Assembly (NCBI RefSeq): GCF_009915155.1
Contig: NZ_JAABLM010000002.1
Coordinates: forward strand, 62,001 to 126,000
From: Flavobacterium ichthyis
Lineage (GTDB): Bacteria; Bacteroidota; Bacteroidia; Flavobacteriales; Flavobacteriaceae
DNA length: 64,000 nucleotides
Reading direction: 5' to 3'
The stretch's first letter is position 1. Every line of letters begins with the position of its first letter. Shown here piece by piece: positions 26,049-33,294 of the stretch. A model generated the notes under the pieces. The model did not search any database. It was not told the origin of the DNA and saw only the letters and a list, made by a program, of their open reading frames with translations. A program made the position numbers and the translations under genes.

Positions 26049-27194
26049 TCAAATTGACTGTTTTACCAACGATTTATGTACAAATCCTTTCAATCCCTCC
26101 GAAGTTTGAATATGTACCCAATCATCATTTTGCCCCAAAAGAACCAATTTTTCAGAAAAATTTGAAGTCGTCACAATTTCAGATTTAGTAGAAGGCATTT
26201 TCCGAAGATTCACTTTTTTATTATTAATGATTACAAAATCGGTCTTGAAATCCAACCGAATTTTTTTATGCACGTCTATCTTTTTCCGCTCGAAAACAAA
26301 CGGCAACGGATCAATCGCGCCGCTAAAACCTTTGTAAATTCCTAAATGCAAATGCGGTGGCGTGAATTGGGCATTTCCCGTATTTCCTACAAAACCTAAA
26401 GTATCTCCTTGTTTTGCGTAACTTCCGGATGACACACTTATGCTGTCTAAATGTGCATAGTAAATGGAGTTTCCAAAAATTTCTGTACGTTGCCAAACTT
26501 GTTTTCCACCCAAACCAGTATTTCCGGTTCGCGTGATTCTTCCGTTAGAAACGGCAAGTACAGGCGTTCCTTTTTTAGCAAAAATATCAATTCCTTCGTG
26601 TTTTCGTTTGCCACCATCGCGATCCATCCCCCAGAAACTTCCAATGGCATCATTTGATTTTCCTGCAACAGGAAAGCCATACACGGGATTTTTATTAATG
26701 ATAAATGAAAATTGTCCAGAAATTTTATTTCCTGGCTGGATTAGAAGTAAATATTTTCCAGAATTCGGGCTGACGAACGATAGTTTATCCATTTGAGTTC
26801 CGACAAGGCCATATTTATCTGAAGAAGCATTTTCCAAAGAAAAAATATTAAGAAAAACTTTTTGCTGGGAAGAATCTTTTTGGACCAAAACGTCAAGTTT
26901 TTCGCCTTCTTTTATATCAAATATGTAGCTATAAGCCAAGTTTACATTGGGATTAAAAATACCGCTTTCAGCGTAGGGCGTTTCAATTTCGACACTATTT
27001 TGAATACCATCTTGAAAAGCTTTTTGCCAGAGAATCAATTCATTGTCATTACCTTCAAAACTATGTTCGTATTGAGCACGAGCATCCGAATCGACAAAAA
27101 TTTTTGTGATTTTTTGGAACGGATCGCCGTTTTTGCAACTCACCATAAAAGTGGCAAACAACAATATAAGAAGTAATGGGGTGTTTCGAGTCAT
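26049..27194 (-). CDS. Lipoprotein M23 metallopeptidase with C-terminal SH3
   Basis: 381 residues from MTRNTPLL; an ATG eight codons upstream is less likely. The lipobox is FMVSC, so the protein is anchored in a membrane. An N-terminal jelly-roll-like region (about 30-170) precedes the peptidase core, whose zinc site is HEGIDIFAKKGTPV (H and D) and HLHLGIYKG (HxH). The C-terminus (about 320-380) is an SH3-type domain (KVNLRKMPSTKSEIV). It probably cleaves peptidoglycan cross-links in the periplasm. It is the last gene of four on the minus strand, in a region of envelope proteins. Confidence 0.93.
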   Translation of the reverse strand: MTRNTPLLLILLFATFMVSCKNGDPFQKITKIFVDSDARAQYEHSFEGNDNELILWQKAFQDGIQNSVEIETPYAESGIFNPNVNLAYSYIFDIKEGEKLDVLVQKDSSQQKVFLNIFSLENASSDKYGLVGTQMDKLSFVSPNSGKYLLLIQPGNKISGQFSFIINKNPVYGFPVAGKSNDAIGSFWGMDRDGGKRKHEGIDIFAKKGTPVLAVSNGRITRTGNTGLGGKQVWQRTEIFGNSIYYAHLDSISVSSGSYAKQGDTLGFVGNTGNAQFTPPHLHLGIYKGFSGAIDPLPFVFERKKIDVHKKIRLDFKTDFVIINNKKVNLRKMPSTKSEIVTTSNFSEKLVLLGQNDDWVHIQTSEGLKGFVHKSLVKQSI

Positions 27195-27267
27195 GTAAAC
27201 AAATAAAGCATATTTCATGCCGAAATAATTACTTTAACTATTCATTCACAACAGTTTAACTAAAAAA

Positions 27268-27747
27268 TTATTCTTCGGGATTGTCACTCCCGGTAACAAC
27301 GGTCTCGTTTATTTTTGCTCCAGCATATAATAAAGAATCCCCTTTTTTAAGAGCGAAACCTCCTGTAGTCTGAAGTTTCCAATGATTACCTTCATAAGGA
27401 TCCCCTTCAGATTTTCGTTTTAATATAATACTGCTTTTTTCTTGAGGAACGAAAATTTCCGCTCGATTTCCATCTTCTTCTAAAATAGCAAAAGCACTGG
27501 ACTGTACATCTCGAGACTCAATTGATTTTACTGAGTTAAGACGAATTCCGGTTTCAAAAGGACGAACACAACTGTCCCGCAAAACGGAAAATGTATAGCC
27601 AGCGGAAGCCACACAACCTTTTTCATCTTTATCAGCTCCAACTACTCGACCCAATTTTTTATTGGTAGTAACATCGTCCGTAGATCCACTTAAATCACGG
27701 CATCCTGATAACGCAATGATCATTAGGGCGACAATTATTTTTTTCAT
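27268..27747 (-). CDS. Lipoprotein of unknown function
   Basis: 159 residues with a clear lipobox (MKKIIVALMIIALSGC). The mature part has a paired-cysteine region (KGCVASAGYTFSVLRDSCVRPFETGIRL), then a mainly beta C-terminus. I do not recognise the family. It lies between the M23 peptidase gene and another exported protein gene on the same strand; it may act in the envelope with them. Confidence 0.75.
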   Translation of the reverse strand: MKKIIVALMIIALSGCRDLSGSTDDVTTNKKLGRVVGADKDEKGCVASAGYTFSVLRDSCVRPFETGIRLNSVKSIESRDVQSSAFAILEEDGNRAEIFVPQEKSSIILKRKSEGDPYEGNHWKLQTTGGFALKKGDSLLYAGAKINETVVTGSDNPEE

Positions 27748-27784
27748 TTTATCAGATTTGGAAACGATAAAAATACGAAAAAAT

Positions 27785-28282
27785 TTAATTTACTGTAGTG
27801 GAATATACGAAACTATCAACAGTTTCAAAATCAGTAGGTTTGCCGTCATTAACAAAATATTTGATGAGCACTTCACCCCAAACTTTTCCTGCATTAAAAT
27901 CAGCTATAATCCAGCGATGGTTTAAAATTTTAATTTTATTGATATAGGTTCGATTGCCGTTGATTGTTCCATATTTTGTTAAGGGATTACCTTCTGGATT
28001 TTCATTTAACGACTTGATTTCATCTCTAATTTGGTTTGAAAGTTGCTCAATATCATAACCTTCGTAGTAGTCCATTGCATTATCGTTATAATCCAAAGAA
28101 AAATAATTGGCCTCTAGTACTTGACCATACATTGATTGGATGGAATCTTTTTTGGTTTTAAATTCTAATTGATATTTCTCAATTCGTGATTCTTCAAATT
28201 TTAATTTTTTAGAAAAATACATAAAGGTGAAAATATTCATTAACACAGAAAATATAAACAGGTATAAGATAGTTTTTTTCAT
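27785..28282 (-). CDS. Membrane-anchored protein of unknown function
   Basis: 165 residues from the ATG at 28282 (a TTG four codons upstream is not favoured). One N-terminal helix (KKTILYLFIFSVLMNIFTFMYF) anchors a periplasmic domain that begins with a coiled-coil-like segment (KLKFEESRIEKYQLEFKTKKDS). The C-terminal half, ILNHRWIIADFNAGKVWGEVLIKYFVNDG, looks like a small beta domain. I recall close relatives loosely annotated as hydrolase, but no catalytic motif is visible. It is 21 bp downstream of the metallo-beta-lactamase-fold gene. Confidence 0.75.
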   Translation of the reverse strand: MKKTILYLFIFSVLMNIFTFMYFSKKLKFEESRIEKYQLEFKTKKDSIQSMYGQVLEANYFSLDYNDNAMDYYEGYDIEQLSNQIRDEIKSLNENPEGNPLTKYGTINGNRTYINKIKILNHRWIIADFNAGKVWGEVLIKYFVNDGKPTDFETVDSFVYSTTVN

Positions 28283-28303
28283 TTTTTTTTTCAATGTTGT
28301 ATT

Positions 28304-29068
28304 TTAAATTGTAATTTCAAGGTTATCGTAAGCTACAAAAACATTTTTAGGCAGTTTTTGCTCAATAATTTGATGAAAACCCATTTTGTGACTGATATGT
28401 GTTAAATATGCTTTTTCAGGATTTACTTTTTTAATAAAATTTAGTGCATCAGCTAAATTAAAATGAGAGTGATGAGGCTCCTCCATTAATGCGCTAACAA
28501 CCAAAACTTTAACACCTGTTAATTTATTAATTTCTTCAATGCTTATTGTTTTAATATCGGTTAGATATGCGAAATTTTCAATTCGATATCCGAAAACTTG
28601 TAAATCACCATGCAAAGCGTCAATAGGCATCACAATTTTATTTCCCAATAAAAACTCCTGGTTTTTCTTCACGATTACAGCATCAACCGAAGGAGCTCCT
28701 GGATAACGATTATCTTTTTCAAAAATATAATCAAATCTTTTTTCCAAATTAGCTAAGACGCGTTCGTGAAGAAAAACTTTCATTGCACCTTGCGCAAAAT
28801 TATACGGTCGAATGTCATCTAACCCTGCGGTATGATCTGAATGCTCGTGGGTAAAAAGAATTCCGTCCAATCTTTGCGTATGGCTATTCAACATTTGTTG
28901 CCTAAAATCGGGCCCACAATCAATTACAAATGTAAAATTTCCCCAAGAAATTCTTACGGAAACCCGTAACCTCTTGTCCTTTGGATCAGTACTTTTACAC
29001 ACCGGATGATTACTTCCAATTACTGGAATTCCTTGTGATGTTCCGGTTCCTAAAAAAAAGACTTTCAA
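28304..29068 (-). CDS. Metallo-beta-lactamase-fold hydrolase, PhnP-like
   Basis: 254 residues starting from TTG; no ATG lies in a suitable place, and the N-terminus MKVFFLGTGTSQGIPVIGS is the family consensus. GTGTSQGIP and THEHSDHTAGLDDIRPYNF form the zinc site (HxHxDH), followed by DLQVFGYRIENFAYLTDIKTI and YLTHISHKMGF. Relatives include PhnP phosphodiesterases and other binuclear-zinc hydrolases acting on cyclic nucleotides or RNA ends. Cytoplasmic. It is divergent from the conserved 489-residue protein gene. Confidence 0.9.
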   Translation of the reverse strand: MKVFFLGTGTSQGIPVIGSNHPVCKSTDPKDKRLRVSVRISWGNFTFVIDCGPDFRQQMLNSHTQRLDGILFTHEHSDHTAGLDDIRPYNFAQGAMKVFLHERVLANLEKRFDYIFEKDNRYPGAPSVDAVIVKKNQEFLLGNKIVMPIDALHGDLQVFGYRIENFAYLTDIKTISIEEINKLTGVKVLVVSALMEEPHHSHFNLADALNFIKKVNPEKAYLTHISHKMGFHQIIEQKLPKNVFVAYDNLEITI

Positions 29069-29126
29069 ATGCGTTAATTTTTTACAAAAATAAGATTAAT
29101 TACCTTTTAAAAAAGTCATGTTTTGT

Positions 29127-29134
29127 TAACTTTG
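29127..29134 (+). promoter_or_regulatory. -7 box of the conserved 489-residue protein gene
   Basis: TAACTTTG matches TAnnTTTG, 20 bp before the ATG at 29155, which supports that start over any upstream in-frame ATG. Confidence 0.6.
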
Positions 29135-29154
29135 CAACAGCAGTAACAGAATTT

Positions 29155-30624
29155 ATGAGAAACGACGAAAACGAAATTACACTTAAAGGCGACAGAGTTA
29201 TTGAACAAATTCCTTCGATTAAGGACAAAGCTTTGCGCATTAATCTTAACGAAAACATTTACGGAACTTTTGCTGAAATTGGTGCCGGACAAGAGACTGT
29301 TAGACATTTTTTTAGAACAGGTGGATCATCAGGAACTATTGCCAAAGCAATGTCTGCGTACGACAAAGATTTTAGCGACGCTATTTATGGAGCTGAAGCC
29401 GACGGAAGATATGTAACCGAAGAACGTCTTAAAAAAATGCTTTCTCACGAAGTAAAATTAGTAGAGCAACGGCTTAAGCGCGACAAACATCCAAGTAAAA
29501 TGTTTTTTAGTTACGCTAATACTGTTGCTACAATTGATTTTGCGAAGCAATTCAAAGGTCACGGATGGGTTGGAATCAAATATCAATTAGAACCAGACGA
29601 GGATTATAACGAAATAGTGTTACATATTCGTTTCAAAGAAACTGATGCAAGATTGCAGCAAGAAACTTTAGGAATTTTAGGTGTAAACCTTATATATGGA
29701 GCGTTTTACAAATATAATGATCCTAAAAAATTATTGAGATATTTATATGACCATCTCGACAAAGATCAACTCGAAATAGATACCATAAATTTTTCAGGTC
29801 CGCGATTTGCTGATGTAGATAATCGATTGATGAGTTTACAACTTGTAAAAAATGGTATGACCGATGCCGTAATGTTCAATCCAGATGGTAACAATGTGCT
29901 TCCGGCAGCTGTACTTTACAAGAGAAATATTCTTGCGCTTCGCGGAAGTTTTCGTCCCGTAACGCGCGTCAATATGGACATGTATAAAAAGTCGTTAGAA
30001 ATGTTTTTGGCAGAAAATAAAGTAGAAGAAAAAAATACTTTAGTAGTTTTTGAAATTACACTTTCTAACCTAAGATCTGACGGAGAAATTGACGAACGTG
30101 ACTTTATGGATCGGGCAGAATTACTTTGTTCGCTAGGACAAACTGTTATGATTTCTAACTTCCAGGAATATTATAAAGTAGTTGAATATTTCTCTAATTA
30201 TACCAAAGCCAGAATGGGATTGGCAATGGGAGTGAATAATTTAATTGATATTTTTGATGAAAAATATTACCGCCATTTAAGTGGTGGAATTTTAGAAGCA
30301 TTTGGGAAATTGTTTTACCGTGATTTAAAAGTTTTCTTGTATCCAATGAAAGGTGAAAACGGAGAAATCATTAATTCAGAAAATTTGAAAGTTCATCCAC
30401 GAATGAAAGAATTGTACAAGTTCTTTAAATTTAACGGAAAAGTGATTGATATTACAGATTACGATGAAAATGATTTGGATATTTTCTCACGCGAAGTTTT
30501 GAAAATGATTAGCAAAGGCAAACCAGGTTGGGAAGAAATGTTACCAAAAGGTATTGCCGAAATGATTAAAAAAGATAATCTTTTTGGTTACGATCCAAGA
30601 AAATTGATGGAAGAAGCCAATTGA
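29155..30624 (+). CDS. Conserved cytoplasmic protein of unknown function
   Basis: 489 residues from MRNDENEITLKGDRV. The upstream frame to 28981 is not coding: it overlaps the divergent gene and its promoter. The sequence has highly regular conserved blocks (INLNENIYGTFAEIGAGQET, RHFFRTGGSSGTIAKAMSAYDKDFSDAIYG, SYANTVATIDFAKQFKGHGWVG, ILALRGSFRPVTRVN) and no membrane helix. I recall Bacteroidota homologues being labelled nicotinate-nucleotide adenylyltransferase, but the HxGH and SxTxR nucleotidyltransferase motifs are not visible, so I do not adopt this. It ends before a strong terminator. Confidence 0.85.
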   Translation: MRNDENEITLKGDRVIEQIPSIKDKALRINLNENIYGTFAEIGAGQETVRHFFRTGGSSGTIAKAMSAYDKDFSDAIYGAEADGRYVTEERLKKMLSHEVKLVEQRLKRDKHPSKMFFSYANTVATIDFAKQFKGHGWVGIKYQLEPDEDYNEIVLHIRFKETDARLQQETLGILGVNLIYGAFYKYNDPKKLLRYLYDHLDKDQLEIDTINFSGPRFADVDNRLMSLQLVKNGMTDAVMFNPDGNNVLPAAVLYKRNILALRGSFRPVTRVNMDMYKKSLEMFLAENKVEEKNTLVVFEITLSNLRSDGEIDERDFMDRAELLCSLGQTVMISNFQEYYKVVEYFSNYTKARMGLAMGVNNLIDIFDEKYYRHLSGGILEAFGKLFYRDLKVFLYPMKGENGEIINSENLKVHPRMKELYKFFKFNGKVIDITDYDENDLDIFSREVLKMISKGKPGWEEMLPKGIAEMIKKDNLFGYDPRKLMEEAN

Positions 30625-30657
30625 TTTTTGACTTGAGATTTGAGATTTAAGATTCTT
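30622..30657. repeat. Degenerate GATTTGA/GATTTAA repeats after the 489-residue protein gene
   Basis: Head-to-tail imperfect copies (GACTTGA, GATTTGA, GATTTAA, GATTCTT) run directly beyond the stop codon, similar to the tracts after serC and before the flippase/glycosyltransferase junction. Confidence 0.45.
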
Positions 30658-30680
30658 GGAATTTTCTATTTGTATTCTAT

Positions 30681-30718
30681 AAAAAAAGCAGTATTCGTTT
30701 ACGAATTACTGCTTTTTT
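30681..30718 (+). terminator. Terminator after the 489-residue protein gene
   Basis: AAAAAAGCAGTA and TTCGT pair with ACGAA and TACTGCTTTTTT, giving a long stem with one bulge, flanked by A- and T-runs. It could also end transcription from the peroxiredoxin side. Confidence 0.8.
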
Positions 30719-30783
30719 ATTTAGTTGTATATTCTAAAAACTGATTATTGATTACCAATTACTAGTTACCAATCACTAATTTC

Positions 30784-31236
30784 CTATTTCAAAATCTGGT
30801 TAGAATGCTCTTTCGTTTTAACATTTGTAATAACATCTTGGATAATTCCATTTTCGTCAATGACAAAAGTGGTTCTATGAATGCCATCGAAAGTTTTGCC
30901 CATAAATTTTTTAGGACCCCAAACTCCAAAGGCGTTAATCATATCTTTATTTTCGTCAGCAATTAAAGGGAAAGGCAATTTATTTTTTTCGATGAAATTT
31001 TGTTGACGTTTGGCATTATCTGCACTAACGCCTAAAATTTCGTAACCTAAAGATTGAAAGCGTTGGTAATTATCGCGCAAATTGCACGCTTCAGTGGTGC
31101 AACCTGGTGTGCTGGCTTTAGGATAGAAAAAAATTACGAGTTTTTTTCCAGCGTAATCTTTTAGTTGGTGAGTGTTTTGGTCTTGATCTTTAGCGTTAAA
31201 ATTAGGTGCTTTGTCCCCTATTTGCAGTTGTGTCAT
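30784..31236 (-). CDS. bcp: Thioredoxin-dependent thiol peroxidase (Bcp/PrxQ)
   Basis: 150 residues from MTQLQIGDKAPNF; the frame continues 28 codons upstream but that part lies in a repeat element and is not protein. LVIFFYPKASTPGCTTEAC has the peroxidatic C46 and the resolving C51 five residues later, the BCP/PrxQ arrangement. It reduces hydroperoxides with thioredoxin in the cytoplasm. It is divergent from endonuclease III; the gap holds repeat copy F. Confidence 0.97.
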   Translation of the reverse strand: MTQLQIGDKAPNFNAKDQDQNTHQLKDYAGKKLVIFFYPKASTPGCTTEACNLRDNYQRFQSLGYEILGVSADNAKRQQNFIEKNKLPFPLIADENKDMINAFGVWGPKKFMGKTFDGIHRTTFVIDENGIIQDVITNVKTKEHSNQILK

Positions 31237-31261
31237 TTTATTAAATATTTTTTTGTTAGCA

Positions 31262-31420
31262 GTATTTTGCCCCGGATGGCAGTGAAAAGCCCGGAGGCGA
31301 AATTTGTATTTTTTTGCCAATTTTGGCAGAGCGACTACCGAAACTTAGGGAGAAGCTCCTGCCGAATTGTGCAAAAAAACAAATTTTGCCGAGGACTTGA
31401 AACGTACAGCCGGATTAGGC
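31262..31420. repeat. Dispersed intergenic palindromic element, copy F
   Basis: It begins TTTTGCCCCGGATGGCAGTG and AAAAGCCCGGAG, and ends GACTTGAAACGTACAGCCGG then ATTAGGC, in the order of the blocks in copy B. The centre is a nested long hairpin: a 20-bp arm (GGCGAAATTTG ... TTTTTTTGC, 31296-31317) pairs with 31371-31390, and CAATTTTGGCAG (31318-31329) pairs with CTGCCGAATTG. It lies in the divergent gap between bcp and nth and extends into the false upstream frame of both genes. Confidence 0.75.
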
Positions 31421-31472
31421 ACATCATTATTTTTATGGTAATTTTGTGCGGATAAAGTTACATTTTTTAGTG

Positions 31473-32123
31473 ATGACGAAAAAGGAAAAGGCTGCTTTTG
31501 TGGCCGAAAAATTGGAGGAATTGTACTCGGAAATCCCGATTCCGTTGGATCATAAGGATGCTTACACGTTGCTGATTGCGGTTTTGCTTTCGGCACAATG
31601 TACGGATGTTAGGGTGAATCAAATTACACCGTTATTGTTTGCCAAGGCTGATAATCCTTGGGATATGGTAAAAATGTCGGTAGAAGAAATTCAGGAAATT
31701 ATCAGGCCTTGTGGGCTTTCTCCAATGAAATCTAAGGGGATTTTTGGGTTGAGCGAAATTTTAATTGAAAAATATAATGGCGAGGTACCGCAAAGTTTTG
31801 AGGCTTTAGAATCGCTTCCGGCGGTTGGTCATAAGACGGCAAGTGTGGTCATGTCGCAGGCTTTTGGGGTTCCGGCTTTTCCGGTGGACACGCATATTCA
31901 CCGATTGATGTACCGCTGGGGTTTGAGTTCAGGGAAAAATGTGGTGGAAACGGAGCGTGATGCGAAGAAAATTTTTCCGAAAAATTTGTGGAACAAGCTG
32001 CATTTACAGATGATTTGGTACGGTAGAGAATATTCGCCGGCTCGTGGCTGGAGGCTGGAAAAAGATGTGATTACGGCTACGATTGCGAATAAAAAAATGC
32101 TGAAGGAGTTGAGAGGAATTTGA
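31473..32123 (+). CDS. nth: Endonuclease III, lacking the iron-sulphur cluster motif
   Basis: 216 residues from MTKKEKAAF; nine codons upstream of it lie at the repeat edge and are not favoured. The HhH motif is LESLPAVGHKTASVV with catalytic K121, and the catalytic aspartate is D139 in PVDTHIHRLMYRWGL. The usual C-terminal Cys-X6-Cys-X2-Cys-X5-Cys cluster is absent: after GREYSPARGWRLEKDV there are no cysteines. The enzyme should still remove oxidised pyrimidines and cut abasic sites, as cluster-free homologues do in some lineages. Confidence 0.95.
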   Translation: MTKKEKAAFVAEKLEELYSEIPIPLDHKDAYTLLIAVLLSAQCTDVRVNQITPLLFAKADNPWDMVKMSVEEIQEIIRPCGLSPMKSKGIFGLSEILIEKYNGEVPQSFEALESLPAVGHKTASVVMSQAFGVPAFPVDTHIHRLMYRWGLSSGKNVVETERDAKKIFPKNLWNKLHLQMIWYGREYSPARGWRLEKDVITATIANKKMLKELRGI

Positions 32124-32187
32124 TATGAATTTGGAATCTGAAATGATTTTGTTGAGAATCTAAAATGAATTCAGACTAAGTTCAGAT
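32124..32187. repeat. Degenerate AATTTGGAATCTGAAATG-type tract after nth
   Basis: Imperfect repeats around GAATCTGAAATGA and GAATCTAAAATGA fill the space between nth and the terminator of the sigma-factor operon. Non-coding. Confidence 0.4.
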
Positions 32188-32214
32188 TAAAAAATCCCGG
32201 CGATAACCGGGATT
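32188..32214 (-). terminator. Terminator of the sigma factor operon
   Basis: An 8-bp perfect stem AATCCCGG / CCGGGATT with a six-base loop is followed by a T-run when read on the minus strand, directly after the small gene. Confidence 0.8.
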
Positions 32215-32218
32215 AGTG

Positions 32219-32359
32219 CTAGTTTGCGATAGTTTCAAACTTCATTCCTTTTGCTTTTACAAAAGTCAGTGCTTTGGAATAATTAAGCAGGAACGATATC
32301 GTTTCTTTTTTTGGTTGCATCGCTTTTGAGAGTTGTTTTTTAGAGTAGAGTTTTGCCAT
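32219..32359 (-). CDS. 46-residue basic protein downstream of a sigma factor gene
   Basis: A small gene with ATG at 32359 and TAG at 32219-32221. The product starts MAKLYSKKQLSKAMQPKKET, continues ISFLLNYSKALTFVKAKGMK and ends FETIAN. It is rich in lysine and predicted to be helical, without membrane segment. It follows the sigma factor gene by 47 bp and is directly succeeded by a terminator, so it is probably the second gene of that operon. I recall similar 45-50 residue proteins (KKETI.FLLNYSKAL...KGMKFE) in other Flavobacteriaceae but know no function; a role with the sigma factor is a guess. Confidence 0.75.
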   Translation of the reverse strand: MAKLYSKKQLSKAMQPKKETISFLLNYSKALTFVKAKGMKFETIAN

Positions 32360-32406
32360 ATGAATTGGTTTATTTTCTACTATAACGACGCTTTCCTGTT
32401 TTTATT

Positions 32407-32991
32407 TTAGTTGATTAAAACTATTTTATTTTTATCAATTACTTTTCTTAAATTAAGTAAAGCATAGCGCATTCTTCCTAATGCCGTATTGATGCTAACA
32501 CCAGTTTGCTCTGAAATTTCTTTAAAACTTAGGTCTTGATAGATACGCATTTGCAAAACTTGCTTTTGATCCGCCGGAAGTTCATCAATTAGTTTTCCTA
32601 AATCTTTTTCTATTTGGTCCGTGATAATCTGGCTTTCGATGTGAGGAGAATTATCGGTCATAATATCAAAAATCGAAAACTGTTCTGTTTCACGGAACAT
32701 AGGCATTTTTTTATTTCTACGAAAATGATCTACCACCAGATTGTGAGCAATACGCATCACCCAAGGTAAAAATTTTCCTTCTTCATTATAAGAATCAGAC
32801 TTTAATTTTTTGATTACTTTAATAAATGTATCTTGAAAAATATCATCGGCAATATCTCTGTCCGATACTTTAGAGCAAATAAAACCGAAGATTTTAGTTT
32901 GATGTCTTTCAATTAAAGTAGCCAGAGCACTTTCGTCTCCTGCTACATAACTTTTTATCAACAAGCTGTCTGAGGTTTGAACACTAGCCAT
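32407..32991 (-). CDS. RNA polymerase sigma-70 family (ECF-like) sigma factor
   Basis: 194 residues with sigma regions 2 and 4. Region 2 contains KIFGFICSKVSDRDIADDIFQDTFIKVI and the -10-binding LPWVMRIAHNLVVDHFRR; region 4 is DLSFKEISEQTGVSINTALGRMRYALLNLRK, the -35-binding helix-turn-helix. No anti-sigma factor gene is adjacent, unlike the second ECF gene at 58.4 kb. It has an exact consensus vegetative promoter and is followed by the 46-residue gene, so it is expressed as part of a two-gene operon. Confidence 0.95.
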   Translation of the reverse strand: MASVQTSDSLLIKSYVAGDESALATLIERHQTKIFGFICSKVSDRDIADDIFQDTFIKVIKKLKSDSYNEEGKFLPWVMRIAHNLVVDHFRRNKKMPMFRETEQFSIFDIMTDNSPHIESQIITDQIEKDLGKLIDELPADQKQVLQMRIYQDLSFKEISEQTGVSINTALGRMRYALLNLRKVIDKNKIVLIN

Positions 32992-33089
32992 AGTTTTACC
33001 TTTTAGTTTTTGGATATTAATTTCGAAACGTTCTAAAAAGTATTTTTTCTGCTATAGGCTAATTGTTAAATAATAATTAATTAAGATTT

Positions 33090-33120
33090 CAAATGTAGTG
33101 GTTTAATTGACACTACCAAA
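33090..33120 (-). promoter_or_regulatory. Full-consensus promoter of the sigma factor operon
   Basis: On the minus strand: TTTG, exactly 19 bases, TACATTTG. The leader to the ATG is about 90 bases. Confidence 0.7.
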
Positions 33121-33269
33121 AAATACGCTGAATTTTAACATTTTAACGTTACTTCATTCAAACTATAAAATCAATTTCGCATCCTGATGTTAAAAAAAAT
33201 CGAAAAATGACCTAAGTCTTAACTTGCTTTTGGCAATGCACTTTCCATTAGTTATAGATACGAATTTTG

Positions 33270-33277
33270 TATCTTTG
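33270..33277 (+). promoter_or_regulatory. -7 box of uvrA
   Basis: TATCTTTG matches TAnnTTTG, 17 bp before the uvrA start codon; the -33 box is not evident. No SOS box is apparent. Confidence 0.5.
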
Positions 33278-33294
33278 GGGTTTTCTAATTTGCT

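Larger units (their letters stand above)
32992..33294. other. 303-bp divergent regulatory gap between the sigma factor and uvrA
   Basis: This gap has no open reading frame worth calling and no member of the repeat family. It contains the sigma factor promoter and the -7 box of uvrA. The rest is AT-rich; I see no further conserved element in it. Confidence 0.6.

Noticed and set aside
28981..29154. 58 extra N-terminal codons of the 489-residue protein
   Set aside because: They overlap the divergent hydrolase gene and the TAACTTTG promoter box, and the family begins at the later methionine.
31237..31320. 28 extra N-terminal codons of the peroxiredoxin
   Set aside because: They run into repeat copy F; the family starts at MTQLQIGDKAP.
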